A DNA stretch of 64,000 bases from Pseudarthrobacter defluvii (GTDB lineage Bacteria; Actinomycetota; Actinomycetes; Actinomycetales; Micrococcaceae), in contig NZ_CP066363.1 in assembly GCF_030323865.1 (NCBI RefSeq), positions 1-64,000 on the forward strand, written 5' to 3'. Positions within the stretch are counted from its first letter, which is position 1. Each line of letters begins with the position of its first letter. Both the position numbers and the translations under genes were made by a program. Below the pieces are notes generated by a model, which did not search any database, was not told the DNA's origin, and saw only the letters and a program-made list of their open reading frames with translations. Below are positions 34,691-41,784 of the stretch, one piece after another.

Positions 34691-34790
34691 GGCGACCTCC
34701 AATGCTCGACCTGTGAGAACGAGTGTCAGCGTCCCTAACGAACACGTCAAGACGCTCCGCAGCCCGGCATCGTCCACAACACGCAAGGTC

Positions 34791-34822
34791 AACAACCGGG
34801 CTCTCCTGGGAGCCCGGTTGTT
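34791..34822. terminator. hairpin AACAACCGGGCTC / GAGCCCGGTTGTT
   Basis: Perfect 13-base arms with a six-base loop. It lies between the recombinase start (34690, minus) and the DUF4193 start (34909, plus), an odd place for a terminator, so it may end a lost upstream gene or be a binding site. Confidence 0.55.
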
Positions 34823-34908
34823 GCCGTACGGGAACAAGCCCGACATGGTGTACGTTGCACCCTGGTCGGGAAAGCCCCGGCCACAGAGTGAAATGAGAAC
34901 CGCCTACC

Positions 34909-35211
34909 GTGGCTACCGATTACGACGAAGTCCGTTCCGACGTCAAGGAATCCCAGGACAGCTCCCTGGAGGCACTGAAATCCGCCAGCGCCCCGGATGC
35001 CCGCAGCGTTGTCACCGAACTGGACGAAGCCGACGCCCTGGACGAAGGGCTTACCCCGGGCGGGGAAATCGTCGCCGAGGAACTCATCGTCCAGGTCATC
35101 CCGCAGGGCGCGGACGAGTTCACCTGCTCATCCTGCTTCCTGGTCCGGCACCGGTCCCAGCTGGCCCGCGAAACCAACGGCCAGTCCTACTGCATCGAGT
35201 GCGAGGGCTGA
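34909..35211 (+). CDS. DUF4193 family protein
   Basis: 100 residues from a GTG. The N-terminal half is acidic and disordered (TDYDEVRSDVKESQDSSLEAL). The C-terminal half has the DUF4193 zinc-ribbon-like pattern FTCSSCFLVRHRSQLARE and SYCIECEG, two CxxC pairs. The family is restricted to Actinobacteria and usually chromosomal and near-universal; its function is unknown. A copy inside a recombinase-rich stretch is probably a second, accessory copy. Confidence 0.88.
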   Translation: MATDYDEVRSDVKESQDSSLEALKSASAPDARSVVTELDEADALDEGLTPGGEIVAEELIVQVIPQGADEFTCSSCFLVRHRSQLARETNGQSYCIECEG

Positions 35212-35295
35212 CGAGCCCGAATCCGGTCAGGCCCCGCAGGCTGCAACCCCTTACTTAGGCCAGAAATGATGCATCCGACGCAATACGCAGCCTTC

Positions 35296-35322
35296 AGCTT
35301 TACATAACGTCCGTTATCGGCG
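35296..35322 (+). repeat. 27-bp repeat A
   Basis: AGCTTTAC-N9-GTTATCGGCG. Its middle, ATAACG-TC-CGTTAT, is a near-perfect dyad. Same orientation as copies B and C. The surrounding 330-base gap (35212-35541) holds no other feature I can support. Confidence 0.75.
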
Positions 35323-35541
35323 GTTCATCATCCGCGGGGGGAGATACACGAAGAGGCCCCGTTTTTACCTGCCGGTGAGGGATCACGAAGCCAATCACTT
35401 AAGCACGTCGAGCAGGCGGGCATGACCCCCTGCAGGGTCCGCCCATCGACTTGCGTGGCATCACCCCCATGATTGTCGCACCGGTATGCCAAAATTGGTG
35501 GAGGATATCGGTCAGGTTGGCTGTGGAATACGGGGGTTCTC

Positions 35542-36162
35542 TTGAGTGACGAGTGGTCACACCACAATCCGGAGTGGCAGGAAACCCTGGACATGGCTCG
35601 GAAATACGGATGGAGCAGCAAAAAAAATTCCGACCACGGTGGCATGCACCTCATGTGCCCAGGCAAGGTACATGAGTTCTCGGTGTACATGACCGCCCGG
35701 TCTACTGAGAACGTCGCGCGAAGCAAACGGCACACCATCCGCAACTGCGAGCACCAGAACATTGCCGAACCCCTCGACCAGGTGGAAATCCACCTGGACA
35801 AGGCCCAAAAGCTTATTCGCTCCGCGGAGGCGCTCACGGACCGGGCAGAAGCCGAGAACTCGATGGCATATGCCCTTGAGATGCTGGGTCTCGCTGAGGA
35901 AAATCTCACCCACGCGGAGGAAGTATTCGATGCGGCCGCGGACAAGTTGGAGCAAGCCGAAGAGGCATTGAGCAGCGTTCCTCCTAATGACGTCACAGAG
36001 GGGGCGTCTAAGCTTGCAGGAGAGGCCTCAAGCCACGTGCGGACCGCTAGGCTGACACTGAGGGACCTTCCGCCAGGTCATGAGCGTGTAATTGCCCTGC
36101 GTGAACGGACTGAAGAGTTGCGTCAGCGGGTCACAGCACTGCAAAGGCGCCTATCTAAGTAG
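35542..36162 (+). CDS. putative HicA-fold protein with coiled-coil tail; candidate toxin
   Basis: 206 residues from a TTG with GGGGG upstream; a TTG at 35473 would add 23. Residues 1-70 have the length and layout of a HicA/YcfA-type RNA-binding toxin: an amphipathic helix (WQETLDMARKYGWS), then SDHGGMHLMCPGKVHEFSVYM with the central Gly-Met-His where HicA has GSH, then a helix (SKRHTIRNC). The rest is a charged helical coiled coil rich in Ala/Glu. HicA assignment is by pattern only. It precedes an HTH gene and a SecB-like gene in the same direction. Confidence 0.55.
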   Translation: MSDEWSHHNPEWQETLDMARKYGWSSKKNSDHGGMHLMCPGKVHEFSVYMTARSTENVARSKRHTIRNCEHQNIAEPLDQVEIHLDKAQKLIRSAEALTDRAEAENSMAYALEMLGLAEENLTHAEEVFDAAADKLEQAEEALSSVPPNDVTEGASKLAGEASSHVRTARLTLRDLPPGHERVIALRERTEELRQRVTALQRRLSK

Positions 36163-36203
36163 TCGTGGCAAAGCAAAGACGAGTACTTCGTTGAGCTAAA
36201 AGA

Positions 36204-36234
36204 GTTGGCACTTGCCAACCTCCTGTGCGATAGT
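36204..36234 (+). promoter_or_regulatory. promoter with overlapping palindromic operator
   Basis: GTTGGCA-CT-TGCCAAC (36204-36219) is a perfect 7-2-7 palindrome. It contains TTGGCA as a -35 element, with GATAGT 18 bases later as -10. A strong ribosome site (AGGAGGGGG) precedes the next ATG at 36264. This suggests an internal, autoregulated promoter for the HTH and SecB-like genes, independent of the first gene. Confidence 0.65.
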
Positions 36235-36263
36235 CAATACATAACCTAGGAGGGGGATCTTGC

Positions 36264-36896
36264 ATGATCGAGGTGACACTTCGCGTCCAAGGTGTGGATA
36301 TATTCGACCAATCCGTCGACGCTATTATCGCCAAGGAATTCCCAGATTTATCGTGGGATCAGGCAGACGGCCTGACCACGCTTACCGTTTTTGTTGACCG
36401 CGAGGATGCAATCACTGAAACGGTTGCCATTGTTCGCCGCGTGGAATCAGCTATCGATGGCTTGAAGGTTGTCGGCGTCTACCGCGACCTTGTCGGCACT
36501 ACCGATATCGCCCTGCGTGCAGGTGTCAGCCGTGAGGGTGCCCGCAAGTGGAGCCTATCGGCTGATTTTCCCACGCCGTTTGACTACATCGGCGCTGGTT
36601 CCATGAAGGTGTGGGCATGGACTCAAGTCGTTCAGTGGTTGGAACACACCCGCGCCCTGGACATGGAGCAGGATCTACCGAGCTTGGAACTCATGACGCA
36701 GATTGAAAACTGCATCATGAAGAACCCGGATCACACGAGCGTTTTGTGGCACCAGACAGCATCCAAGATGCCCAACACTCAAAAACCCATATTCCAAGCA
36801 GTTCAGCCGGCTGTTCGCGTTTCCGCGGGCGGCCGTGCCCAAGAGTTCGCGGGAAGTTCTCGCGAGCTCGTGGGGGCGGCCCCCCGTACACCTTAG
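36264..36896 (+). CDS. HTH protein; candidate antitoxin/regulator
   Basis: 210 residues; ATG with AGGAGGGGG upstream. Residues 1-75 form an alpha/beta domain (MIEVTLRVQGVDIFDQSVDA, LTTLTVFVDREDAITETVAI). Residues 80-130 hold a helix-turn-helix, GTTDIALRAGVSREGARKWS, followed by VWAWTQVVQWLEH. The last 60 residues are low-complexity and polar, ending in GRAQEFAGSSRELVGAAPRTP. A DNA-binding protein with a floppy C-terminus next to a SecB-like gene is what is expected of a chaperone-dependent antitoxin. The palindrome at 36204 is its likely operator. Confidence 0.65.
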   Translation: MIEVTLRVQGVDIFDQSVDAIIAKEFPDLSWDQADGLTTLTVFVDREDAITETVAIVRRVESAIDGLKVVGVYRDLVGTTDIALRAGVSREGARKWSLSADFPTPFDYIGAGSMKVWAWTQVVQWLEHTRALDMEQDLPSLELMTQIENCIMKNPDHTSVLWHQTASKMPNTQKPIFQAVQPAVRVSAGGRAQEFAGSSRELVGAAPRTP

Positions 36897-36912
36897 ACCG
36901 AACGGAGAAATC

Positions 36913-37455
36913 GTGACCTTACTGCGAATTCGCGCAGAAGAGATGGATGCGCCCGTCGTTCCCTCTGACGTATCCCAGATCGTCCAAGCGACGGAACCGA
37001 TTGAGGTCCGGCTGGACGAGGTGCACGCTGGCCCGGTTCAGGCGGCGGCGAGCGAGATGCAGGTTAAACTTGAGCGCGGACAACCGGGGTTTGCTTACAT
37101 CGAAGAAAGTGACGTCCTTATGGTTCGCCTTGAACACAAGGTGAGCTGCTTCCTTGAGTCTGCGCCCGATGCTCCGACTGACTTGCGCCTCCACCACATT
37201 GTGGCCTTCAAGGTGCTACAGGAACTTGAAGTCAGCGCTGACGCCATAGGGGCTTTTATCGAGACCAATGCCTACTTTATTGCCTACCCCTACGTAAGGC
37301 AGTCGATCACCCAGCTGACCGCTGCCTTGGGTTTGCCTCCCGTGGTCTTGGGCTTCATGAAGCGCAATGAATGGCCCTACCACGAGGAACAGGACGACAA
37401 CGGCGCGGGCAGCGATGCCCAAGCCCACGAGGACGCTCTGCAGGCAAGCCAGTAG
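36913..37455 (+). CDS. SecB-like chaperone
   Basis: 180 residues from a GTG with CGGAG seven bases upstream, 16 bases after the HTH gene. The SecB fold is seen in the beta strands ESDVLMVRLEHKVSCFLES and LRLHHIVAFKVLQELEVS, then NAYFIAYPYVRQSITQLTA and ALGLPPVVLGFMKR. The YPYxRxxIxxLT and LPPxxL stretches match both classical SecB and the mycobacterial toxin-antitoxin chaperone Rv1957 (181 residues). Actinobacteria normally lack SecB, so a solitary copy beside an HTH gene points to a TAC-type system. The acidic tail may be disordered. Confidence 0.82.
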   Translation: MTLLRIRAEEMDAPVVPSDVSQIVQATEPIEVRLDEVHAGPVQAAASEMQVKLERGQPGFAYIEESDVLMVRLEHKVSCFLESAPDAPTDLRLHHIVAFKVLQELEVSADAIGAFIETNAYFIAYPYVRQSITQLTAALGLPPVVLGFMKRNEWPYHEEQDDNGAGSDAQAHEDALQASQ

Positions 37456-37520
37456 CCCTGCATCTGCATGGGACGCGGCGGCTGTAAGTCCCTTTCACAC
37501 AATCTTGCGAAGGGTGATCA

Positions 37521-37962
37521 CGTACGGCCCGAGATGCTACGCTTCGTCCGCAACAACGGGGACACCGTGGTCGTGCACAGCATGTACCGGCTCGCCCGCA
37601 ACCTCGATGACCTCCGCGGCCTGGTGCAAGGCCTCACGAGACGAGATGTACGGGTGGAGTTCCTTAGGGAACAGCTCGTCTTTACGGGCGAGGACTCCCC
37701 CATGGCTAACCTCATGCTGTCGGTCATGGCCGCCTTCGCTGAGTTTGCGCGGTCCCTGATCAGGGAATGACAGCGCGAAGGAACCGCCCTGGCCAGGCGG
37801 CGAGGCGCCTACAACGGGCGGAAGAAGATTCTTACGCCGGAACGGGCGGCCAAGCTGGTCCAGGGCGCCGAACGCGGCATTCCAAAAGCCGTCCTTGCCC
37901 GCGATTACGGAATCAGCAGGGAAACGGTCTACCAGTACCTCCGCCAGGCGGCGTTGAAGTAG
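37521..37962 (+). pseudogene. truncated serine recombinase (recombinase 2)
   Basis: Homologous to the recombinase at 34124 from RPEMLRFVRNNGDTVVVHSM to the C-terminal LRQAALK. The N-terminal third with the catalytic Ser is missing. At 37768 a TGA replaces the Arg codon after LIRE, so the HTH part is out of reach. Similarity continues past the stop for about 80 bases, including the hairpin at 38019. Orientation is opposite to recombinase 1. Confidence 0.85.
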
Positions 37963-38018
37963 GCCCCTCCCCCGGCGTTCCCAGCTAATTTTTGGGGTTT
38001 TCGCAGCCTTAATCGTGG

Positions 38019-38049
38019 AACTTCGGCCAGCCGCTATTCGGCTGGAGTT
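38019..38049. terminator. hairpin after recombinase 2
   Basis: CCAGCCG-ctatt-CGGCTGG with outer AACT/AGTT. It is the diverged counterpart of 34029-34059, where both arms have changed with most pairing kept. Confidence 0.55.
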
Positions 38050-38193
38050 TCCCAACTCCCGGACGGCAGGACTGACGCCGGACATCTCCACCTTCGTTAT
38101 GGAATGGCGGCGTGGGTTCTCCTATGTGCCCCTGGGGGCGAGGTGAAGCTAATCCCGAATCCAGGATGCTCGTGGGACGCCTCTAGTCCCCCC

Positions 38194-38219
38194 AGCTTTA
38201 CGAACGACGGTTAGCGGCG
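38194..38219 (+). repeat. 26-bp repeat B
   Basis: AGCTTTAC-N8-GTTAGCGGCG, same orientation as A and C and one base shorter in the middle. With A it brackets the HicA-like/HTH/SecB-like genes and recombinase 2 (35296-38219). Confidence 0.7.
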
Positions 38220-38332
38220 TTTGCGCTGACTCCGCTGGGAGCGGCCTTAGGCTCCATTCCAGCAAATTCCGCTCGCGATGAAAGAAACCCCATGTGCAGC
38301 TCTCTCCTACCCATGCAGAGATGGAACTCCGA

Positions 38333-39022
38333 TCATGCGGGCGGAGACGGTGAGCAGAAAGACTGTGAGGGAAGGCTGCCTGCTATGGCGCCGGAAGCAT
38401 CAACTATTTGGACCGAAGCCACAACGCAACTCGGCGCGTAGACCTGCATGCTGAACGAGATGTTATTCCCTACTATTTCAAAGTCTTTGCTCAGGTCTTT
38501 ATCTTCTCGCTCGAATGCTGGAAGAGCGCCGTCAGACTGGCGTTCAAGTTTCTTGGCTACAGTGGCTCCTTCGAGGGTGTTGGTTACCCGCACCCAAGTC
38601 GTGTGGCACTTGGGTGAATGCTTTATTTCCACTGTTGCCAGCAGCGTGTCCGTACCTGTCCGGGCAATGGTCTTTGTGTCGATGGTGGCATTGCCCGCTT
38701 GGGCGCAGGCAGTGGGATTCGTTCCGTCCCAGTATTTCGCCAGCTCCATGGGAGTTGTCCCCGCGGGGAGTGTGGGTTGAGGAGTCAACGTTTGCGGTGA
38801 TGGATCTGGAGATGGAGGGCTTGCCGCGCAGGGTACCCATTTCAAGTCACAAACGTTCTTTATTGTGCCTGAGACTGAATTGCTGAAAGCCGCGAACCCG
38901 ACCGCGAACGCAGCTATTGCCGCAAGAGCCGCAAGCGCTTTCTTCCAAGTCGCAACAGAGCGCAGCCATGCCGAAAATTTGGCCATCCAATGTTTCAGTC
39001 TAAGAAGAACCCGCTGCGGCAT
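38333..39022 (-). CDS. membrane-anchored DUF2690-like protein
   Basis: 229 residues. Short cytoplasmic N-terminus, one TM (ALAALAAIAAFAVGFAAFSNS), a Cys-bearing Pro-rich linker (SPPSPDPSPQTLTPQPTLPAG), then a domain with YWDGTNPTACAQAGNATID and ATVEIKHSPKCHTTWVRVTN, which resembles DUF2690 (two Cys, an RYSxxC-type strand and Trp). The last 70 residues are another beta-rich part. Extracytoplasmic; function unknown. It lies between repeats B and C. Confidence 0.75.
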   Translation of the reverse strand: MPQRVLLRLKHWMAKFSAWLRSVATWKKALAALAAIAAFAVGFAAFSNSVSGTIKNVCDLKWVPCAASPPSPDPSPQTLTPQPTLPAGTTPMELAKYWDGTNPTACAQAGNATIDTKTIARTGTDTLLATVEIKHSPKCHTTWVRVTNTLEGATVAKKLERQSDGALPAFEREDKDLSKDFEIVGNNISFSMQVYAPSCVVASVQIVDASGAIAGSLPSQSFCSPSPPA

Positions 39023-39246
39023 GTCTCAACTTTTCACACTTAATTAAACTTCTTCAACGGCTAGGGCCAACTCGTTATCCACTTCTTTAGCCGCATCACT
39101 GCTGGTGCCGTGCTGAACAGTCATGGGGCTGAATCGCCCCCGACTTTTGACTCAGCCCCGTGTGGGCCTGTGATCTGAGCTCACCCACGGTGGTGACACC
39201 CACGGGGCGGTTTCCGAACGTCCCATGGACGTCACCACACTCTCCC

Positions 39247-39273
39247 AGCTTTACAGAATCACAATTATCGGCG
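39247..39273 (+). repeat. 27-bp repeat C
   Basis: AGCTTTAC-N9-ATTATCGGCG. Closest partner is the inverted copy D at 31774. The 550-base gap around it (39023-39571) holds no gene I can support beyond a 41-codon frame at 39433. Confidence 0.75.
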
Positions 39274-39432
39274 TTTGAGTGAGACGAGTAGAAGTGGGTT
39301 GCTGAACTAGCCACACGTTGCTTGCCGTGCGGTGTTTGCGCACGCCCGATGGGTTCGCCCCCTTGGTAACGCGCCGTTGATCCTGTGAAGGCACCCTTCG
39401 AACCAGGCACTCCTGGCTCTACGACTCTCGGG

Positions 39433-39558
39433 ATGGCCGGACGAGCCCGCCGCCTGTCGGTGGGGCTGGCACTGGCAACCACGGTCCCTTTCCTGGCCTC
39501 CGGCGCGGCGTTCCATGCCAACACTGCCCGGACCCGCGCAGTTCGGCGTAACTGGTAA
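39433..39558 (+). other. 41-codon frame with signal-like sequence
   Basis: Starts ATG and encodes a basic start plus a hydrophobic run, LSVGLALATTVPFLASGAAF, then stops. No clear ribosome site. It may be the stub of an exported protein or chance. Confidence 0.2.
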
Positions 39559-39571
39559 CCCCAACGACGCC

Positions 39572-39883
39572 CTAGGTGGTGGCCGACTGGGTCCGCCGAT
39601 GCCACAGGGAACGGGGGAAATCCTTTGCCAGCAACCTCGCCAGCCCGATCGCCATCAAAGGGTTCGGCAGGGTCCAGACATCCAATGGCGTAATGAGGAT
39701 CAGGAATGCAATCGCGGCGGCAAGGCCACACGTCACGGCGCGTCCGTAGCTAAGGATCAACAGGCCCGCCGCTATTTCACCTGCGCTCCTGCTCCACATC
39801 TCCACCACCTCGTCCGGAACTCCCTCTGCACCACGCTTCGAAGGGGGAGATACGCGGCCTGTCATCTGGGTGAGGCAGATCAC
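39572..39883 (-). CDS. possible small membrane protein or remnant
   Basis: 103 codons. The part from about residue 29 reads SRSAGEIAAGLLILSYGRAV, CGLAAAIAFLILITPL and NPLMAIGLARLLAKDFPRSLW, two TM segments resembling the middle of DoxX-like proteins. The N-terminal 28 residues look non-coding. It could be a truncated DoxX-type gene or a small independent protein. Confidence 0.35.
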   Translation of the reverse strand: MICLTQMTGRVSPPSKRGAEGVPDEVVEMWSRSAGEIAAGLLILSYGRAVTCGLAAAIAFLILITPLDVWTLPNPLMAIGLARLLAKDFPRSLWHRRTQSATT

Positions 39884-40020
39884 GTCCTGGCGGTGACGTT
39901 AGCCCCTATCCGCCCCCCTGTCCCCCGTTGGTAGCCTGTCGCCATGATTCCCTCATCCCCGTTCCGCCCGGCCCCGCCCCTACTAATCGCCGGCGACACT
40001 CCTAACGGAAGGAAACCCGA

Positions 40021-40662
40021 ATGAGCATGCACTCCTCGTGGGCCGACATGGCCCAGGGCCCGCAGAGTGCCGAACTGCCCCGCGGCGTCACCGCTGGCTC
40101 CTACGCCACGTACCCGGAAGCGCAGGCCGCCGTAGACCTGCTCGCCGACCAGGGCTTCGCCGTCGAGCACGTCTCCATTATTGGGAAGGACCTCAAGCTC
40201 GTCGAACGCGTCGTCGCCCCGCTGAGCTACCCCAAGGTTGCACTCAGCAGCGCCGTCTCCGGGATGTGGTTCGGGCTGCTGATCGGCATCCTGCTCTCCC
40301 TCTTCGGCAGCTCCGCAGACCAGAGCGGATTCCCCCTGTTCAGCTCCGTGTTGCTCGGGGCAGCCTTCTGGATGCTCTTCGGAGTCATCGGCTACGCCAT
40401 GCGCCGGGGAAAGCACGACTTCGCCTCCACCTATGCCGTGGTCGCCTCCGGATACGAAGTCATCATCGACCAGGAGGCTGCGGCTGAGGCCAAGCGGTTG
40501 CTCCAGCAACACTCTCCGGACGGCTACCGGCAGGACACGCCCGAGCATGTGCAGCGGCAGCACCCGAACCAGGGCGAGGACCACCGCCACGACTTGCCGG
40601 ACGGGCGGCCGGAATACGGGGTCAGGCTGCCCCCGTCCAGCGGGGATGACGGCCAAGTCTGA
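40021..40662 (+). CDS. general stress protein, YflT-like
   Basis: 213 residues; AAGGAA seven bases before the ATG. The first 70 residues are the YflT/general stress protein 17M fold: GVTAGSYATYPEAQAAVDLL, FAVEHVSIIGKDLKLVERVV. A glycine-rich TM hairpin follows (MWFGLLIGILLSLFG, LLGAAFWMLFGVIGYAM), then TYAVVASGYEVIIDQEAAAEA and a hydrophilic His/Gln-rich tail. Common in Arthrobacter relatives; role in stress not defined. Confidence 0.82.
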   Translation: MSMHSSWADMAQGPQSAELPRGVTAGSYATYPEAQAAVDLLADQGFAVEHVSIIGKDLKLVERVVAPLSYPKVALSSAVSGMWFGLLIGILLSLFGSSADQSGFPLFSSVLLGAAFWMLFGVIGYAMRRGKHDFASTYAVVASGYEVIIDQEAAAEAKRLLQQHSPDGYRQDTPEHVQRQHPNQGEDHRHDLPDGRPEYGVRLPPSSGDDGQV

Positions 40663-40826
40663 GGCGTCTCCCGCGGCTGGATCGAGGCCGGCGGGCAGGC
40701 GCCCAGCAGGCAGCCCACCCCCTTGCTGCGGACGGGGCCCACTTAGCGATACACGCGAACCTCAGGGGCGGGGCCAGAATCCGTCGCGGAACTCGTGGGG
40801 ACCGAAACATCGGCCTGCTCCCCGCA

Positions 40827-40871
40827 GCCACCGACGCCACCGACGCCACCGACGCCACCGACGCCACCGAC
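40827..40871. repeat. five tandem copies of a 9-bp unit
   Basis: GCCACCGAC repeated five times without error, encoding Ala-Thr-Asp repeats in the frame of the dead istB gene. Strand slippage after the gene lost function is the likely cause. Confidence 0.85.
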
Positions 40872-41088
40872 GGACTCTACCGGGTCGTGGACGCCGCCTA
40901 CGAGGAGCGCTCCGTGGGCCATCAGCTCGAACCTGCATCCCGCCGGATTTGATGAGCTGATGTCCAAAACCTTGGCCACGGCAACGGTGGACCAGCTCCT
41001 GCACCACGCCAACGTATGCTAACCCAGCGGCGACTCCATCCGACTCACCCAAGCCCTGGCCGGGAAGGGACTAACCCAACTGAACTAA
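40827..41088 (+). pseudogene. istB: C-terminal remnant of an IS21-family IstB ATPase
   Basis: GLYRVVDAAYEERSV, then after one extra G near 40916 the frame shifts to SSNLHPAGFDELMSKTLATA and TVDQLLHHANVC. A TAA replaces the next Gln codon, and PSGDSIRLTQALAGKGLTQLN completes the IstB C-terminus. The N-terminal Walker region and istA are absent. The following bases to about 41220 (CAGTGGGCAGATC, CGGGCAGTTTTACTGGCC) look like the non-coding end of the same element. Confidence 0.8.
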
Positions 41089-41379
41089 CAAACCCCCAAC
41101 GCTGGCCAACACCGCCGAAAACCCTCAGTGGGCAGATCTGGTGGGGATACCGGGCAGTTTTACTGGCCACCGGCGGGGCGATTAGCTGGCCGGCCGTGGT
41201 CTGGAACCAATGGTCATTGACAGGGCTCTCCACGGTTCGTCGGGAAGTGGACTCGTGCCGTAAGGCGTGAAGGGGCTCGTGGCCCTGTTGGATGATTGAT
41301 GTCTAGCCATTCGTCGGGAACAGATTCCCACGAGCCTTGATCGAGCCTACGACGGGGCGGCCCTGCACTGCCACGGTGA

Positions 41380-41558
41380 TCTTCAACCTGCCGGATACCG
41401 CGTCCCCTCCGCCATAGTCTCCGCCGTCGTCCGCCGGATCGCGGTCGAGTCCACGGCCGTGCCAGGCTGCCCGGCCTGCGGTGTCGTCTCCGAAGGCGGG
41501 AAGGACCGCCGGCTCCAGCGGCTCCGCGACGTCCGGGTCGCCGGTGCAGTGTGGTGCT
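41380..41558 (+). pseudogene. N-terminal remnant of an ISL3-family transposase
   Basis: Fragments in two frames: VIFNLPD near 41371, then VSAVVRRIAVESTAVPGCPA and CGVVSEGGKDRRLQRLRDVR, ending at a TGA at 41558. The ESTAVPGCPxC zinc motif and RLQRLRDVxVAG are typical of ISL3 transposase N-termini. Nothing of the catalytic domain remains. Confidence 0.65.
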
Positions 41559-41784
41559 GAGGGGCACCGGCCTCGGGTTCGGCAACGTCGAGAATTACCG
41601 ATCGCGTATCCTGCTCAGGAGCGCCGCTCAGACAGCAGCGCGACGCTCATCCCAGCAGGCCATTCCCGCGCAACCACGAAGAGCCCACAAAAGATCGCGG
41701 GCGTCAAACACCAAAAGGATGAAGAAGTTGAAACCCTTCGCGCGCCTTTCTCCCGAGCGCTCGGTTGGACAGGATAATCGTGCG

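Noticed and set aside
40827..40871. Short tandem repeat as a CRISPR array
   Set aside because: Units are 9 bp with no spacers and lie in frame inside an istB remnant.
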